A DNA stretch of 64,000 nt from contig NZ_JAOOPZ010000001.1 of NCBI RefSeq assembly GCF_025486335.1, forward strand, positions 1 through 64,000. The letters run 5' to 3'. Shown piece after piece: positions 44,495 to 57,300 of this stretch; within the stretch, counting starts at the first letter, position 1; every line of letters begins with the position of its first letter. Made by a program: the position numbers and the translations under genes. The notes below the pieces were generated by a model. That model had not been told where the DNA came from. It saw nothing but the letters and a program-made list of their open reading frames with translations, and searched no databases. This DNA is from Mycoplasma zalophi (lineage in GTDB: Bacteria; Bacillota_I; Bacilli_A; Mycoplasmatales; Metamycoplasmataceae).

Positions 44495-45985
44495 ATGAAT
44501 TTGAAACTTAAACAAAAACTTGAAATAAATTCTTGAAAAGACTTTTGAATGCCAAAAGATATAAAAATGATTTTAAAATTAACTTTTCCTATCTTCTTAC
44601 AAATTTTAATCAATGTAATTGCAACAATAGTGGGTTCATTAAGTGTTAATTGATACTTAAAAGTAACTCACGAAACAGGACAAGTAGTTGGAACTTATTT
44701 TTATGCACTAGCTAAAGTTATTTTAGTTTATAACTTAATATCTTTTATACCTACATTAGTATCTAGTGGAGTTTTAATTATTTGTAGTAATTTAATTGGA
44801 CAAAATCGGCACAATGAACTTCCTAAAATTATTTGAACTGGAGTGTATGTTAACTTACTTATTGCATTTGTGTTTTTTATTTCCATGTGATTTGCTTCGC
44901 CAATCCTACTTGAAGCAATGGGTTCAAAAAGCACAATAAAAATTTATGATCAAAATCACAATGTTTTACATGATAATGAATTAATGTTTACTACTAAATA
45001 TTTAAGATATATGTTATTTTGGTTGTTTTTTTACTCAATAGCACAAGTTTTTGCAGCTGGATTGCAAGCAATTAAAAAAAATAATATTGCAGTAATAGGG
45101 GCAATTATTGGTAATTTTTTTGCAGTTGCTTGAATGTATATTTTATTATATGGCTTTTCTAAATACAATCCAATTTATTTAACGGCTTTTGATTATACAT
45201 TAGGTGCTTTAATTCAATTATTAATAAATTTTGCTTTTTGCCATTTTTTAATTTTTAAAAAATATAAAACTAGAATTAAAGATACATTTAAATGAGATTA
45301 TGCAAAAAAGACACTTGTTTTAGGAACACCTATTTCACTAGAATATGGTGTTTGGACTATAAGTCAATTTTTAATTAGTAGCGCAATAAGTACAGGTGGA
45401 TTAGGTGACCAATATATTGGAATGTACCGTGCAATAATTATGATAACAGGAATTACTACTGCATTTAATACAGCATTAGGTGCTGTTACTAATGTTTTAA
45501 TAGGTATTGAAATAGGTAAAGATGATAAAAAACGAGCCTACAACTTAGCGTGACAATTATTTGTAACCGGTTTATATTTTTCACTTTTAAGTGGAATTAT
45601 ATTAATTTCTTTAACTTATCCATTACTTAAGTTATATCAAATTGATACATTAACTATTAATAAAATTGGTTATTGAATTATGTTTTTTAGCGTTTTAAAA
45701 ATTATAGTTGATACGGCTAATTTAACAATTTTAAGAGCTTTATGAAGTGCGAATGATATTTGGATTCCTATTTTAATTAGTCTAATAACGATGATGGTTG
45801 TGCAAGTTTCACTTGTTCATATTATTTTGGACGTTTGATATAAAAAAGGAGATTCCACCTTAGCTGCACCTTTTGTGTTTTCAATTGTGTTTTTATCCTT
45901 AGTAACTGACCCAGGATTAAGATCAATGATTTACATAAGAAGATGAACAAAAAAAACCTGACATAAGTATGCTAAGAAGTTTTAA
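44495..45985 (+). CDS. MATE-family multidrug/toxin efflux transporter
   Basis: A 496-residue protein with about 12 membrane segments in two repeated halves. N-terminal features: KMILKLTFPIFLQILINVIATIVGSLSVNWYL and LISFIPTLVSSGVLIICSNLIGQNRHNELPKI; second half: LVLGTPISLEYGVWTISQF and LGAVTNVLIGIEIGKDDKKRAYNL, which repeats the SxLIGQ-type motif. MATE carriers export drugs or metabolites using Na+ or H+; the substrate is not visible. No ribosome binding site precedes the ATG. A short hairpin and T run downstream may end its message. Confidence 0.9.
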
Positions 45986-45993
45986 AGATGTGA

Positions 45994-45999
45994 TATAAT
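45994..45999 (+). promoter_or_regulatory. -10 box of vapD
   Basis: A TATAAT box about 66 bases upstream of the vapD start, located just after the MATE stop codon. A short terminator-like hairpin lies between it and the gene. Confidence 0.5.
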
Positions 46000-46026
46000 T
46001 TTCTTGTTAGAAATATGAACAATGGT

Positions 46027-46047
46027 AGCCCAAATGGGCTTCTTTTA
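46027..46047 (+). terminator. Terminator-like hairpin in the vapD leader
   Basis: AGCCC, loop AAAT, GGGCT, then TTCTTTT. It is placed between the vapD promoter candidate and the ribosome binding site GAAGGGAG, so it can serve as the end of the MATE transcript or as an attenuator of vapD. Confidence 0.6.
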
Positions 46048-46064
46048 TATGAAGGGAGTAAATT

Positions 46065-46379
46065 ATGTACGGAATTGTTTTTTATTTAAAAAAAGACTTA
46101 TTAAAAGAAACATATGGTAATGACGATTATCATGCAGCATATGAAGAAATACGTGCTATTCTAAGGCATTATGGCTTCCATTGATTGTCAAACAGTTTTT
46201 ATTATTCACGCAATATTAATAATTTAGCAAATATTTATAAAGTTATTAGAATATTGAAAACAAAAGAATGATTTAAAAAATCACTTGTTAGTTTCAATGT
46301 TTTTAAGATGCAAGATATGAGTGATTTTACGCAACTAATTAAAGATGATTGAACACCTTCAAATCCTTTGATGTCATAA
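46065..46379 (+). CDS. vapD: VapD-family protein (Cas2-like RNase)
   Basis: A 104-residue protein that is intact only when its three TGA codons are Trp. It aligns by eye with VapD of Haemophilus and Helicobacter along its length: MYGIVFYL at the start, AYEEIRAILRHYGFHWLSNSFYYS, NNLANIYKVIRILKTKEWFKKSLVSFNVFKMQDMSDFTQLIKD. VapD proteins have a Cas2-like ferredoxin fold and are RNases or toxin components in some species. There is no adjacent antitoxin gene of recognisable type. Ribosome binding site GAAGGGAG. It has its own promoter and terminator. Confidence 0.9.
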
Positions 46380-46407
46380 TCAAGTAGCTACTGTACTTGA
46401 TTTTTTA
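46378..46407 (+). terminator. Terminator of vapD
   Basis: The stem AATCAAGTA with TACTTGATT and a following T run begins inside the vapD stop codon region. Confidence 0.75.
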
Positions 46408-46577
46408 TTTTTAAATTATATAAATGATTTAAAAATAATATAAAATTTTATTTTTTAAAAGCAAAATTTTAGACATTAAAAAACAAAGCCTTAATTTTAA
46501 AAAAGAATTAAAATTGATATCCTACCAAATCGAAAAACAAAAATTCTTTTTATTGATTAATTAAATTTATAATAAAA
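46408..46577. other. Short AT-rich gap
   Basis: Between the vapD terminator and that of the giant gene there is only AT-rich sequence with imperfect inverted repeats (TTAATTTTAA/TTAAAATT near 46490-46515). I see no gene, RNA or mobile element in it. Confidence 0.4.
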
Positions 46578-46605
46578 ATCAAGCGCAATACTTGCTGCGC
46601 TTGAT
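46578..46605 (-). terminator. Terminator of the giant coiled-coil protein gene
   Basis: The 10-bp stem ATCAAGCGCA/TGCGCTTGAT with an 8-base loop is followed on the minus strand by TTTTATTATAAATT. It lies 13 bases beyond the stop codon. Confidence 0.85.
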
Positions 46606-46617
46606 ATTTTTTATATA

Positions 46618-49600
46618 TTATTTTTTCTTAAGTATCATAAATTTATCTTCAACTGCTGCATCTGTATATGCAGTTCATTTAGTCATGTCAACTTCATGTT
46701 CTTCATTAATAGAATTATCAAAAATCTGTCTATTTGAAACTGCAATAACTTTATTATTTGCATCACTTTTATTTAAATTATATAATTCTTCTAAAAGTTT
46801 ATTATAAGCATCAAAAATGTTGAAAGAAGAATTTAAAAGTCATTGTCTTGCGGATACTTGTTTTCCTTCACCCACCTCAATTACATGGTTAGTTTTATGT
46901 ACAATACTATTTTCTGATAGTTTTCCTCCACCTTCATACTCATATATAGCGAAATCAGGAATATTTATACCCATTGGTATGCTTGTTTGAGTTTCTGAAA
47001 CATATTGATCATTTGGTTTTGTTTTGTTTATGGTTATTTCATTTTTAAGAATATGATTTGAATTTTTAAAAGCACCACTGTCAATTGTATATTCAAATGT
47101 TTGTGTGTTTTCATTAAATCCTTTAAAACCATTTCAACGTTTAAATGTATTTATACCAAAAATATCTAATGTTTGTTTAGCTAACTGAAGAGGTGATAAA
47201 GTTTTACCTGTAATATCTTTAAATGTATTATCAGTATTTAAATATGAATTATCAGCATCAACATTATTTTTCTTTTTATATTCTTGTTCATAATAATTTA
47301 TTAAACCTTGCAATAAATATGTAACTATTTCGTAATAACCATAATTTTTTAAATATTGTTTACTTTTTGCTTCATTATCACTACTTAGAACTTTTTCTTT
47401 TGTACCACCCAATAAATCTAATACTCAATAAGAATCTAAATTTTTTTGAGTATCTTCTGGATATATTCAATAATTTGAAGACAATAATATATTGTAATTA
47501 TTATCAATTGGCATAATAGTATTTTCATTGCCTTTTTGATTATTTTCAAATAAATACAGAGCATATGCAAACTCTACTGGATTAGCTTCTACTTTATCTA
47601 AATTATTAATACCATTTATTAAACGTGATATATCATTTATATTAACAACTGAACTTGATGCTAATTTATTGTTATTTGAATCAAAAAATCTTGGTTTACC
47701 TGAATAATATTTATCATCAGATGTTAATGCTTTGCTTGAAATAGTATTTCTTTCTTTTGTAATTTCTCTAATTTCTTTAACCTTTTCGTTTCGATATTCA
47801 CTAAAATGTCCTGATGATACTGATTTAGAAATTATTTCATCTGATTTCTTAATTACATTATCTAAAATTTCTTTTGAATTGTCTACTGAACTTTTCGTAT
47901 TTTTTGAAAATTCATTTTCTGCTTTTACAATTTCAGACTCTATATAATCAACTATTTTTTCTAATTCAGGGTAGTCATTTTTATATTTATTAACAAAATT
48001 TAACAATACTTTTGCTAGAGCATATTGTTTTTTATAATCAAATAAATAATATGAGGTATCTAAAAAATAAATACCGTTTTGAAATTCCAAGTCATATTTC
48101 GGATCGTTTTCTGTAAGGATACCAAATGTTGAAAATCCCCTATTTCCAAAAGTATCATACATTGTCAGTGAATATGAAAATACATTATGGCTTAAACTTT
48201 CTGTTAATTTTTTATACAATTCACTATTATTTTGAACTTGATTTAAATAATAGTCTTTTGCATATGAAACATAATTATCAAAAAATGATTTTTGACTTTT
48301 TACAGTCTGAGTTGCTTTTGTATATAGTTGTAATAAACTTTCTTCAGTATTTTCATTACCAATACTTAACATTCATGAATCGTATGTTTCTTTTATGTTA
48401 TTAGATTCTTGAGTTTTATTTCTACCTTTTTCAATAGAATCTACGAAATCTGCAAATGTAAATACATCACTATTTTCAATATCGTAATAATTTGAAACAA
48501 AATTTTTATATGACTCAATAAATTGAGTTTTAAGTTCTTCAAATTTTGATTTTATATTTGAAAATGTATTTGATATTGCACTATCACTTTGATTTAAAAC
48601 AACTAATTTATTATTTAATTGTTCCAATGTTACAGGATTATTTTGTAATTCTTCTGCTGTAAATTTTGATTTTAAATTATTAATTTCTGTTTTAAGTGCA
48701 TCTTCTTGTTCATGCATATCTGCTTGTTTAGCTCTAACTATAGATGCTAATTTTTCATGTGAGGAATCATCTAATCCTTCAACAAAATCAACAAGTGGTT
48801 TATAGAAATTAGTCATTTCTATACCTTCACCAAAATTTTCTTTTGCTTTATCATTTATTGCTTTATCGATTCTGTAATTTACAGCGTCAACATAACCTTG
48901 TTGATATTGTTCCTTTAATTTATTATATTCTTCAATAAGTTTATTTAATTCTTCTTTATTGTTTTTATCGATACTTTTTGCATCGTTAATATATGAAGCC
49001 ATTTTTTCTTCAAGTTTAGTGATATTTTCTGGACTAAGAAGTTCAATTGATTCTTTGTTAGAATCTGCAATATAAACATCTTTTATTAAATTAATAAAGT
49101 TTTCTTTATCTTCATTAATTTTCTTTTCAAAATCTTTTTGTTCTTTTTTATGTTTTGCTTCATCTAAAGCATCTTGTAGTGCTTCAATTGATTTTTGGAT
49201 ATCATCTGAAGATGGAAGTGGATTTACAGTTGGTAGTGATTTTTTATCTTTATCTGATTTTACTTGTTCTAAGTTAGAAGTTACATCAGAATAATTTGAA
49301 TCTTTTGAAACAGAATCAATAAATTCTTGTGCATCATCACTTAATTTTTCGTATTCTTTTGCTTTAACTAAACTATTTGCATTATCTAAGATTTCTTTTG
49401 CTTTTTGATATTTTGTAGCATCTAGTGGATCAGTAAGTGCATTATTTGCTTTAGCTTGCGCATCTTCCATTATTTTTCTTAATTCTGCTTTAAATGCTTC
49501 ATCTTGAATATTTTCAATTTCATCTTTTATATCATTGAATTTTTTTAATGATTCTTCATATGCTTCTTTATTTTTTTCAAGTTCTGCTTGTTTTTTAGCT

Positions 49601-52600
49601 TCTAAATTTTTATTTAAATCATCAATTGCTTGTTTAGCTGCTTCATATGCTTCTTTTTGTTTTTGCTTGTTTTCTCCTGGTTCTTGAAGTTTTTTATCTA
49701 ATTCACTTTGAATTTCTGCTAATTTATCATTGTAGTATTTTTCAGTTTCAGGATATTTATCTTTTAAATCATTTTTAGAAGTATTCTGAGCATCTAGTTT
49801 TGCTTTTTCATATTTTGCTTTTGCTAATGCTACTTCTAATTCTTTTTGTTTTTCGTTATAATCAGTTACAGTAGCGGTTGAGTCATTTTCTTTAGGTTCT
49901 ATGAAATCACCAGCTGATTCTTTTACTTGTTTTAATTCATCTATAATAACTTGTTCTTCTTGAACATTTTTATCTAAATCATTAGCAATAAAATCTTCTA
50001 TATTTTTAACTGCTTTTTCATAATCTTCTTGAGCTTTATTTAAAGCAATATCAGCTTTAGCTTGTTTTAATGCTTCTGTTGCATCATCATATGCTTTTTT
50101 AGTTTCTTGTGGAGTTGTTGCAGCATCTAAATCTTTTTTAAGTGAACCATCTTCACCTATTATTTTATCTATTGCAGCTTTATATTTTTCTAATGATTTT
50201 GGATAGTTTTCAAATTCTGAATCCGCTACAATATTATCTTTTTCAGTTTTGTAATTATTTTTAGAAGTTTCTACTGCTTTTGCTTGTTCAAAAGCTATAT
50301 CTAAAGCTTCTTTAAATTCTTGATATTTTTTAGGGTTTAAAACATTATCAGCACCTATATTACTTTGTTTATAAGTATCTAAAGTATCAGTTAATATTTT
50401 TTTAGCTTCTGTTTGATCTTTATCTAAGCCATCATTATATTTTGATACATCACTGTATTTATTTAAATATTCATCGAATTTTTGTTTTATTAAATCAATT
50501 TGTGGAATTTCTGCTTTTAATAATTCAGTAGCTTTATCAATTTCAGATGCTACTGATTTATCATTAATTCTTACATCTTTTTGTGGTTGTAATTTATTTA
50601 TAATAGCGGATTTTATTTCTGAATATTTATCAGGATTTGTATCATCTTTAAATATATTTAAAATATCATTATAAACTTTATCAAAATCAGATTTTGATTT
50701 AGCTAAAACAGCATCATCATATGCTTTTTGTAATTTTGGAAGTGATTCTTTTAAAATCTCGACTGTTGGTTTAGGTGTAGATGTTGAAAGTGCTTTTGGA
50801 TCTTCTGAATCTATAATTGCTTTTAGTGTGTCATAAATTCCATGATATTCTGGGTGTTTATTTGCATCTTCTACATTAGTTTCATCTAATTCAGTTAATA
50901 ATGATTTTGCTTTTTTAGATAAATTATCATAAGCATTTTGGAAAATGACTAGTTGTTGTTGTTTAGCGTCTTCTAATGCTTGATTTAAATCTTTTGTTGC
51001 CTGATTTATTGATTCTTCAGTTGCGTTTGAATTTGTTTTATTTGATTTTTGTAATTCAATAGCAGAATCTAAATTTTCTTTTGCTGTATCAATTAATTCT
51101 TTTTGTGAATCATTTGATAATAATTTTTTATCTGTTTCAAGAGAAGTTGCAAATGTTTCAGCTTCTAAAGCTTTTTTATCAAAAATTTCTGATGCTTTTA
51201 AAACTTTTTCATCTGAATTTAATTTAGCTAATGCATCAATTAAATTTTGTTCAGTTGAAGAATTGTTGTCATTAATACCTTGTGCTACTGCTAATTCTTT
51301 TAAAATCTTATTAACAGTGTGTTCATGTTCTGGTTTTGTAACAAAATTCCCATCTGTGTTTTCTTGTAAATTATCTTGAACATATTTTTTAATTTCTTCA
51401 ATTTTTGTTTGTAAATTAGTTCTTGCTTTTTCTCTTTTTTCTTTGTTTGTAGTATATTCTGTATCAGCTTTATTTATTGCATCTGATAATTCTTTTGCTT
51501 TTGCATCAAAATTTTCTTTTGTTTTATTATCGTTATTTTTAAAAAATTCTTCAATTTGGTTTAATACATCTTTTAAAGTATTATAAAGTTCTTCATCATC
51601 TTTATTTAAAACAGGTTTTTTAATTTCAGTTAATTTAGCTTTTGCTTTTTTAACTTCGTTATCATAATTATCTTTTGATTCTTTTAAAGCTTTTGACGCA
51701 CTGAAAATTTCAGTTAATTTATCAATTGATTCCTGAATATTTTCAACTTCAATTTTGTCTTTTGGTTCAAGTAAAGCAGCATTAGAGTCTTTTTCAACTA
51801 AATTAGATTCATCTGTAACTGATTTTTTTAAAGGATCTTTAATAAAATCAAAATCGTTATTATTTGCTAAATTTTGATCTATATAATCATTAACTTTATT
51901 TTTAAGAGTTTCAAATTCTCTAAATTTACGGTTTTTATCCGTTTCTTCTTTTTCTTCTTTTGCTTTATCAAGTGCTTCTTGAACACCTGAAGCTGCTTTT
52001 TTTGTAGCTTCAATTTTCTCTTTTAATGATTTGTTATCATCTTCAAGAATTTTTTTAAGATCTTCTTGAATTTTTGTTATTGTTTCATCTAATTTTTGCG
52101 TAATTACAGGATATTTATCAGTTAAAACATCTGTTTTATAAGCATCAACAGCTTCTAATTTTCTTTTATATACTTCTGTTTCTCAATCAAAATCAATTTT
52201 ATCTTTTTGATTTTCCACTGAATTTAATTTTGCTTTTAATTTTTCTTTTGCTTCTTTTATTTGATCGCTTGTTGATTTAGTATCTTTTTTAGCAACAACT
52301 TCATCAGTTTCTGCTTTTGTTGTTGTTAATTGATCGGCTAAACCTGGATATTTTGAATTATTTGCATTAATTAATTCAAGTAAATCATTAACATCTTCAA
52401 CTACTTCATCATATTCAGTTTTTTGTTCTTCACGTTTTTCATGAGTAGCATTTACTTCTTTTTTAACTTCTTCAAAAACTTTTTCTAATTTATTTTTTTG
52501 ATCTTGAATGTTTGAAGAATCGTTTGAATTTGCTACAACTTCTTTTGTTTTATCTAAAGCTTTTTGTAATTTTTGAATTGACTCTGTATCTTCTGGATGT

Positions 52601-54106
52601 TTATGTTTGTTGATGTAATCTTCTATATCTTTAAATAAAACATTGATGTCATTTTTTGCTTGTTTTTTGTTTTCGATTTTTGCTTCGTAATTTTTTAAAG
52701 CTTCTGTTGCATCTACAATTTGTCTAGTGGTTGAATCTGGATTATTTCTTACTTTATCTTCTTTGGTAATTAATTCTGTAATTTCTTGTTTAATTGATTC
52801 ATATTTAGGATCTGTTAATCCATCCTTTATTTTGTTTAATTTAACTTTTTGAGCATCATAACCAGATAATGCTTCGGCTTTTTTAGCTTCTAAAGCTTCT
52901 ATTATTTTATTTGCTGATTCATATATTTTGTCAAATGTTTTTAAATCAGTATCTTGACTTTCGACAACCAAAATATCAGATACATATTTTTTAATATCTA
53001 AATATTTTCCATCGTTAAAACTATCTATAAAATCATTTGCTAATTCTTTAGCCAAGTCAATATAATCTATTGCATTATTTCTAAAAGCATCATTTACTTG
53101 TTTTTGAATTTTTGTTGCGTTTACATAACCCAAAATATTGTTTATGTTTGTATATACAACTTTAAAATCTTCATTATTCATTCCAGTATCATATTGTTGT
53201 TTTGAATGTTCTAATAATAAATCTTTGATTTTAGTATCATCCGGAGTAGTTAATGTTTCATTAGCATATTTTGTGGCTTCGTCATAAACTCTTTGAAGCT
53301 CTTGTCATGATATTTTATGAGCTTTTTCTATTGCATCTTCAAGTTCTTGAATCAATTCATATTTAGCTTCTAAAATATCTCCTACATTAGAATTTTCAAA
53401 ACTAATATCTTTTATAATTTCATCACGATTGTGTAATTCTTCTTTGTATAATGAATTATAAAAATCATGTTTTGAAAGATCATTTGTAATAAAATCATTC
53501 AATTTTCTTAATTCTTTTTCATAATCTGCATAGGCAATTTGTCTAATATCATTGTCTTTAATTGCCTTGTCCTTTTTTGCTTTTTCATAAGCTTCTTGAA
53601 GTATCTTTACTTGCTCATCAATCTCGTCTTGAGTTGATTCACGATTAACATGTCTATCAGTTTCAAATTTTACACTTTCAAGTTCTTTTTTTATGTCAGA
53701 ATATTCATCAAATTTAAGATGATTATTAATATAATCTAAAACTTCTTTGTTTAGTTTATCATATTCATAAAAATTTAATTTCTTTTGATTTTCTACAATA
53801 TCGCTAAATTTTTGTAAAGTAAATTTAAGGTTTTCAATTTTTGTTTGAACTTTTAGAAAATTATCCTCAAAAAGTCTTAAAACAGGATTATCATCTAAAA
53901 TATTTTGAACCACTGTGTTTAAAAATAAATCATTGCTTAAATTTTTTTCCTTAAAAGTTTTGAGTTCTTTTCACAATTCTCCTTGCTTTTTCCTTAAATT
54001 ATTTAATCTTATTTCTTCCAAAATAAAACTTGTTGTAGTGGCTGCTACAGCACTTATAGAAAGTGCAATTGCAACGGCTAAACGATGTTTTTTATTTCTT
54101 TTCATT
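46618..54106 (-). CDS. Giant (about 2,495 residues) coiled-coil surface protein, frameshifted in the signal peptide
   Basis: The frame from 54078 to 46618 is open through all TGA (Trp) codons and encodes an almost wholly helical, Lys/Glu/Asp/Asn-rich protein with repeated patterns such as YDEATKYANETL, ALDKAKEEKEET and AYEAAKQAIDDL, like extended bacterial surface helices. The last 300 residues (from about 47500) are less charged and have more aromatic residues. The start ATG at 54106 follows AAGGAG and opens a signal sequence MKRNKKHRLAVAIAL, but after codon 15 the frame runs to a stop; the continuation SISAVAATTTSFILEE is in the next frame. One base too many in the AAAA run at 54060-54063 explains it. 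It could be a switched-off gene, a sequencing error or a rare +1 slip at CUU. Confidence 0.85.
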
Positions 54107-54140
54107 TTTTTCTCCTTACTCCAAAACAAATAGTTTGTGG

Positions 54141-54150
54141 TTATATAATT
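54141..54150 (-). promoter_or_regulatory. Candidate -10 of giant protein gene
   Basis: On the minus strand this reads TTATATAA, about 35-45 bases before the ATG at 54106 and followed by the ribosome binding site AAGGAG. Confidence 0.45.
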
Positions 54151-54242
54151 TTCAAATCTATCTTAATTCATTGTAAAGACGTATTTAAAAATGCTTAATT
54201 AGAATTAAACACATAATTATAATTGAAAAATAAACAAAAAAC

Positions 54243-54270
54243 AAAAATAACAATTTTTTTTGTTATTTTT
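54243..54270 (-). terminator. Terminator of DUF31 protease gene
   Basis: The AT-only stem AAAAATAACAA/TTGTTATTTTT with a 6-base loop is followed on the minus strand by TTTTTGTTTTTT. It separates the protease from the giant coiled-coil gene. Confidence 0.6.
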
Positions 54271-54318
54271 TACAATTTTATTTGTTTTTTTATTTCAGTG
54301 AAACTACATAAATATAAA

Positions 54319-57300
54319 TTAATTTAGATTATTATTTTCCCGATTTAGCCAATCCGGTAATTCATTAAATTGCTTTTGGTCATATAAGTCAGGGTATAAA
54401 TGACTCAATATTCTCATTTTTTCGTAAAATGATCCTGGGTTTTGAGTTGTTTTCCCGTCTCCTAAAAAAGCTCCTGCTTGGGTATCAATTACCATTGCAG
54501 CTCCATAAGTTGTTGCTGTTTCTGTATATAATGATGTAGCATTTCCTTCAGAATCAAATAACATTGTTCCTGAAGAACCGCCATTTAAATCTAATAACTT
54601 AGAATCCACATGAATTGCAGGAAGTGAGGTAGATACTCCACCATATTGTAATCTTGATAAAGGTGTAGTTAAATTTCCTATTAAATATTCTCTATAACGT
54701 TTTCCATCATTTGTATCAGGGTTGGCATGTTGTGCCTGAACAGGAAATGAAGCTAATGTTCATGTTAAATTTGAAAATGTAGAAAGGTGTAAGTTGTGAA
54801 TACTTGGTTTTAATGTTTTAAGATTTTTTGCAGCCATGAAAAAGTCATATACTCTTCTAATGCTTTTATCTTTGTCTTCAGAAACATTATCAATTGGTTT
54901 ATTGTGATAATATACAACTCCATCTCTTGTTTCAAAAACACTGAAAATATCTTTAAAATCAGCAATTCCTATAATCATATCAGCTCTTGAAAGTGAATTG
55001 TTTGTATGTGCTGAATACGTCCCTCATTTTTCATCAACATTAATATCACCATAATTATTTTTAAATTCTGTTTTAGCATCAGGGAATCTTGAATCATTAT
55101 CAAATGCATTAATTAAATCAACTTTTACTTTTACATCATTTCATTCAATACCTGGATAAAATCTTTCTCTTGTATCAGGTTTATGAATACTTCAACCGCC
55201 CTCTGGCCTATTAATAGGTAAAGCGGTATCAAATCTTGGATTATCAAATGTTTTTGATTCTACAGGATTAAATCTTCCTCAAACATGTTGATTTGTTGAA
55301 ACAAAAAATTTATAATCATTAGGATTATCAGGATTTACTTTACCAATAATTGCTCAAGTTCCTTCACCAGCTTTTTCTTTGTCAAAATTAAATGTTCTTT
55401 GTCTTGCATTTTGAACATTTATTTCATTATCTTCTTTATATAACCTTGTAGATGAACCTTCTAATTCAGGAATATTATGTTTATAACTATCTTTGAAATT
55501 TAAATGATCTAATCCGATAGTTTTTATGTTCTGTGGTTTGATTGCTTCATATGTAATAGGAGTGTTGCTATTAATATCTGAATAATAAATAAATAATGAT
55601 GAACTACCTAAAAATGCTGAATTATTTAAGGATAGATAATGATCGCCAATCCGTTCAAAAATTTTTGTATCATTTGCTTTAGACTTAATTTTAAAAGTTA
55701 GTGAATTTCCACTTAATTCTGCTGCAAATGTATAACGAGATGCAATTAAATTTTTTAAGTTTTGTTGTTGATTTGTTGTGTGTCTTATTGCCAAATACTC
55801 AAAATTTAAATCATTTAATGTTTGAGAATCTTTTATTTTTTTATAGGGAACAGATAAATAAACAAAAGATTTAGATACATTTCTAACGGGTCAATATGCT
55901 GAACGAATCCCTTCCTCAAATCTTACAAAAGGTTCAATTTCAACTAAATCAGTTATCTCTCTTTGTTTAGGATCAAATTCAAATCCTAACGTTATAATTG
56001 CATCATTTTCATGTAAATTTAAATTTTTAAATGCAGAAATATCTTTTGTAATTGTAGCTTCTGTAAATTTATCATTGAAATTTCATTTTAGATTATTAAT
56101 TAATTCTCTTGGTGAAATAAAATGAGTGTTAATTTGTTTTCCATTGTGTGTTAATGTAAATTTATTTTCTGCTAATTTTTGACTTTTTTCTCTGTCGTCA
56201 TTTTCAATAACCTTAGCTTTGTATCAATTCTCTCTTTCGTAATTTATTGCTGCATAATGATTCTGAAGTGAATATTCTATTGTTTTTGATTCGTTATTTT
56301 TATCTTTAATTAATAATGAATCTTTAGTTTCACCTTGTGTTTGGTCTGCTAAATAATCATCTTTTGCTTTACCATAATCAAATGTATAAGAAAATTCTTT
56401 ATTACTTAATGAGTTAATACTATCTGCAAATTTATCTTGCGAAATTACTTCATTTAAATTTATAGATTCTACTATCCTTACACTCTTTAATGTATAAAGT
56501 TGTTCTTCATAAAACCCATTTAAATTAAATTTATTTCATTTATTGAAAGGAACAATTACTTTTTGCTCTTTTAAAAATAGATTTCAATAATTTGTACCTA
56601 TTTTTTCAAATTCTTGAGGTGTTCTTGTAAAAATTAACTCAACTGATTTATTATCAAAACGTTTAAAATCTTCATTATTAAAATTAAAAGCAATTGAACC
56701 ATAAAGATTTTTATTTGTTTCATCTTTATATATATTAAAGTCAGTTATTTGATAATTTTTATTTTGATTTTGATAATTTTTAAATGTAACATAAGAAACA
56801 AATGGGTATGTTTTTATTTCATTATCAAAAACACCTCTTGTTATAATAAATTCTTCAACATTTTTAGGTAAAGAATTTAAATTTATATTGTATGAACTAC
56901 CGCTCTTAGTTGCTTCAAAAATATTACTGTATTTAACAAAAGGATTTGTTGATTTTATTTCAAATTTTACATTTTGAAAATCTCCAGGATTAGATACTAA
57001 AATATTTAAGTTATTATCTTGTTTTGATACTTGATATATTGATGGTAAGTTTTGTACACTTTCAGATTCTGATGGTTGATCAGATATTGTTATTTTATTT
57101 GAAACATTACCTAATCATTTTCATTCATGTTCATTTCATCCCAAAACTTCAATTCCTATTATTTTTTTAATATTAGAAACATTAAAAGTAATGTCTAGTT
57201 TAGCTGTATATGGATATTGTCTAAGTTTCTTTTCAATTGACATTTCACCAGATTCTAATTTATTATCTTTAGTTAATCATACCAATCTTGCTTTTGAAGG

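Noticed and set aside
54057-54070. Programmed +1 frameshift in the giant gene as first explanation
   Set aside because: The slip codon CUU is right but there is no stop codon after it and no upstream stimulating sequence, so an indel or sequencing error is more likely.
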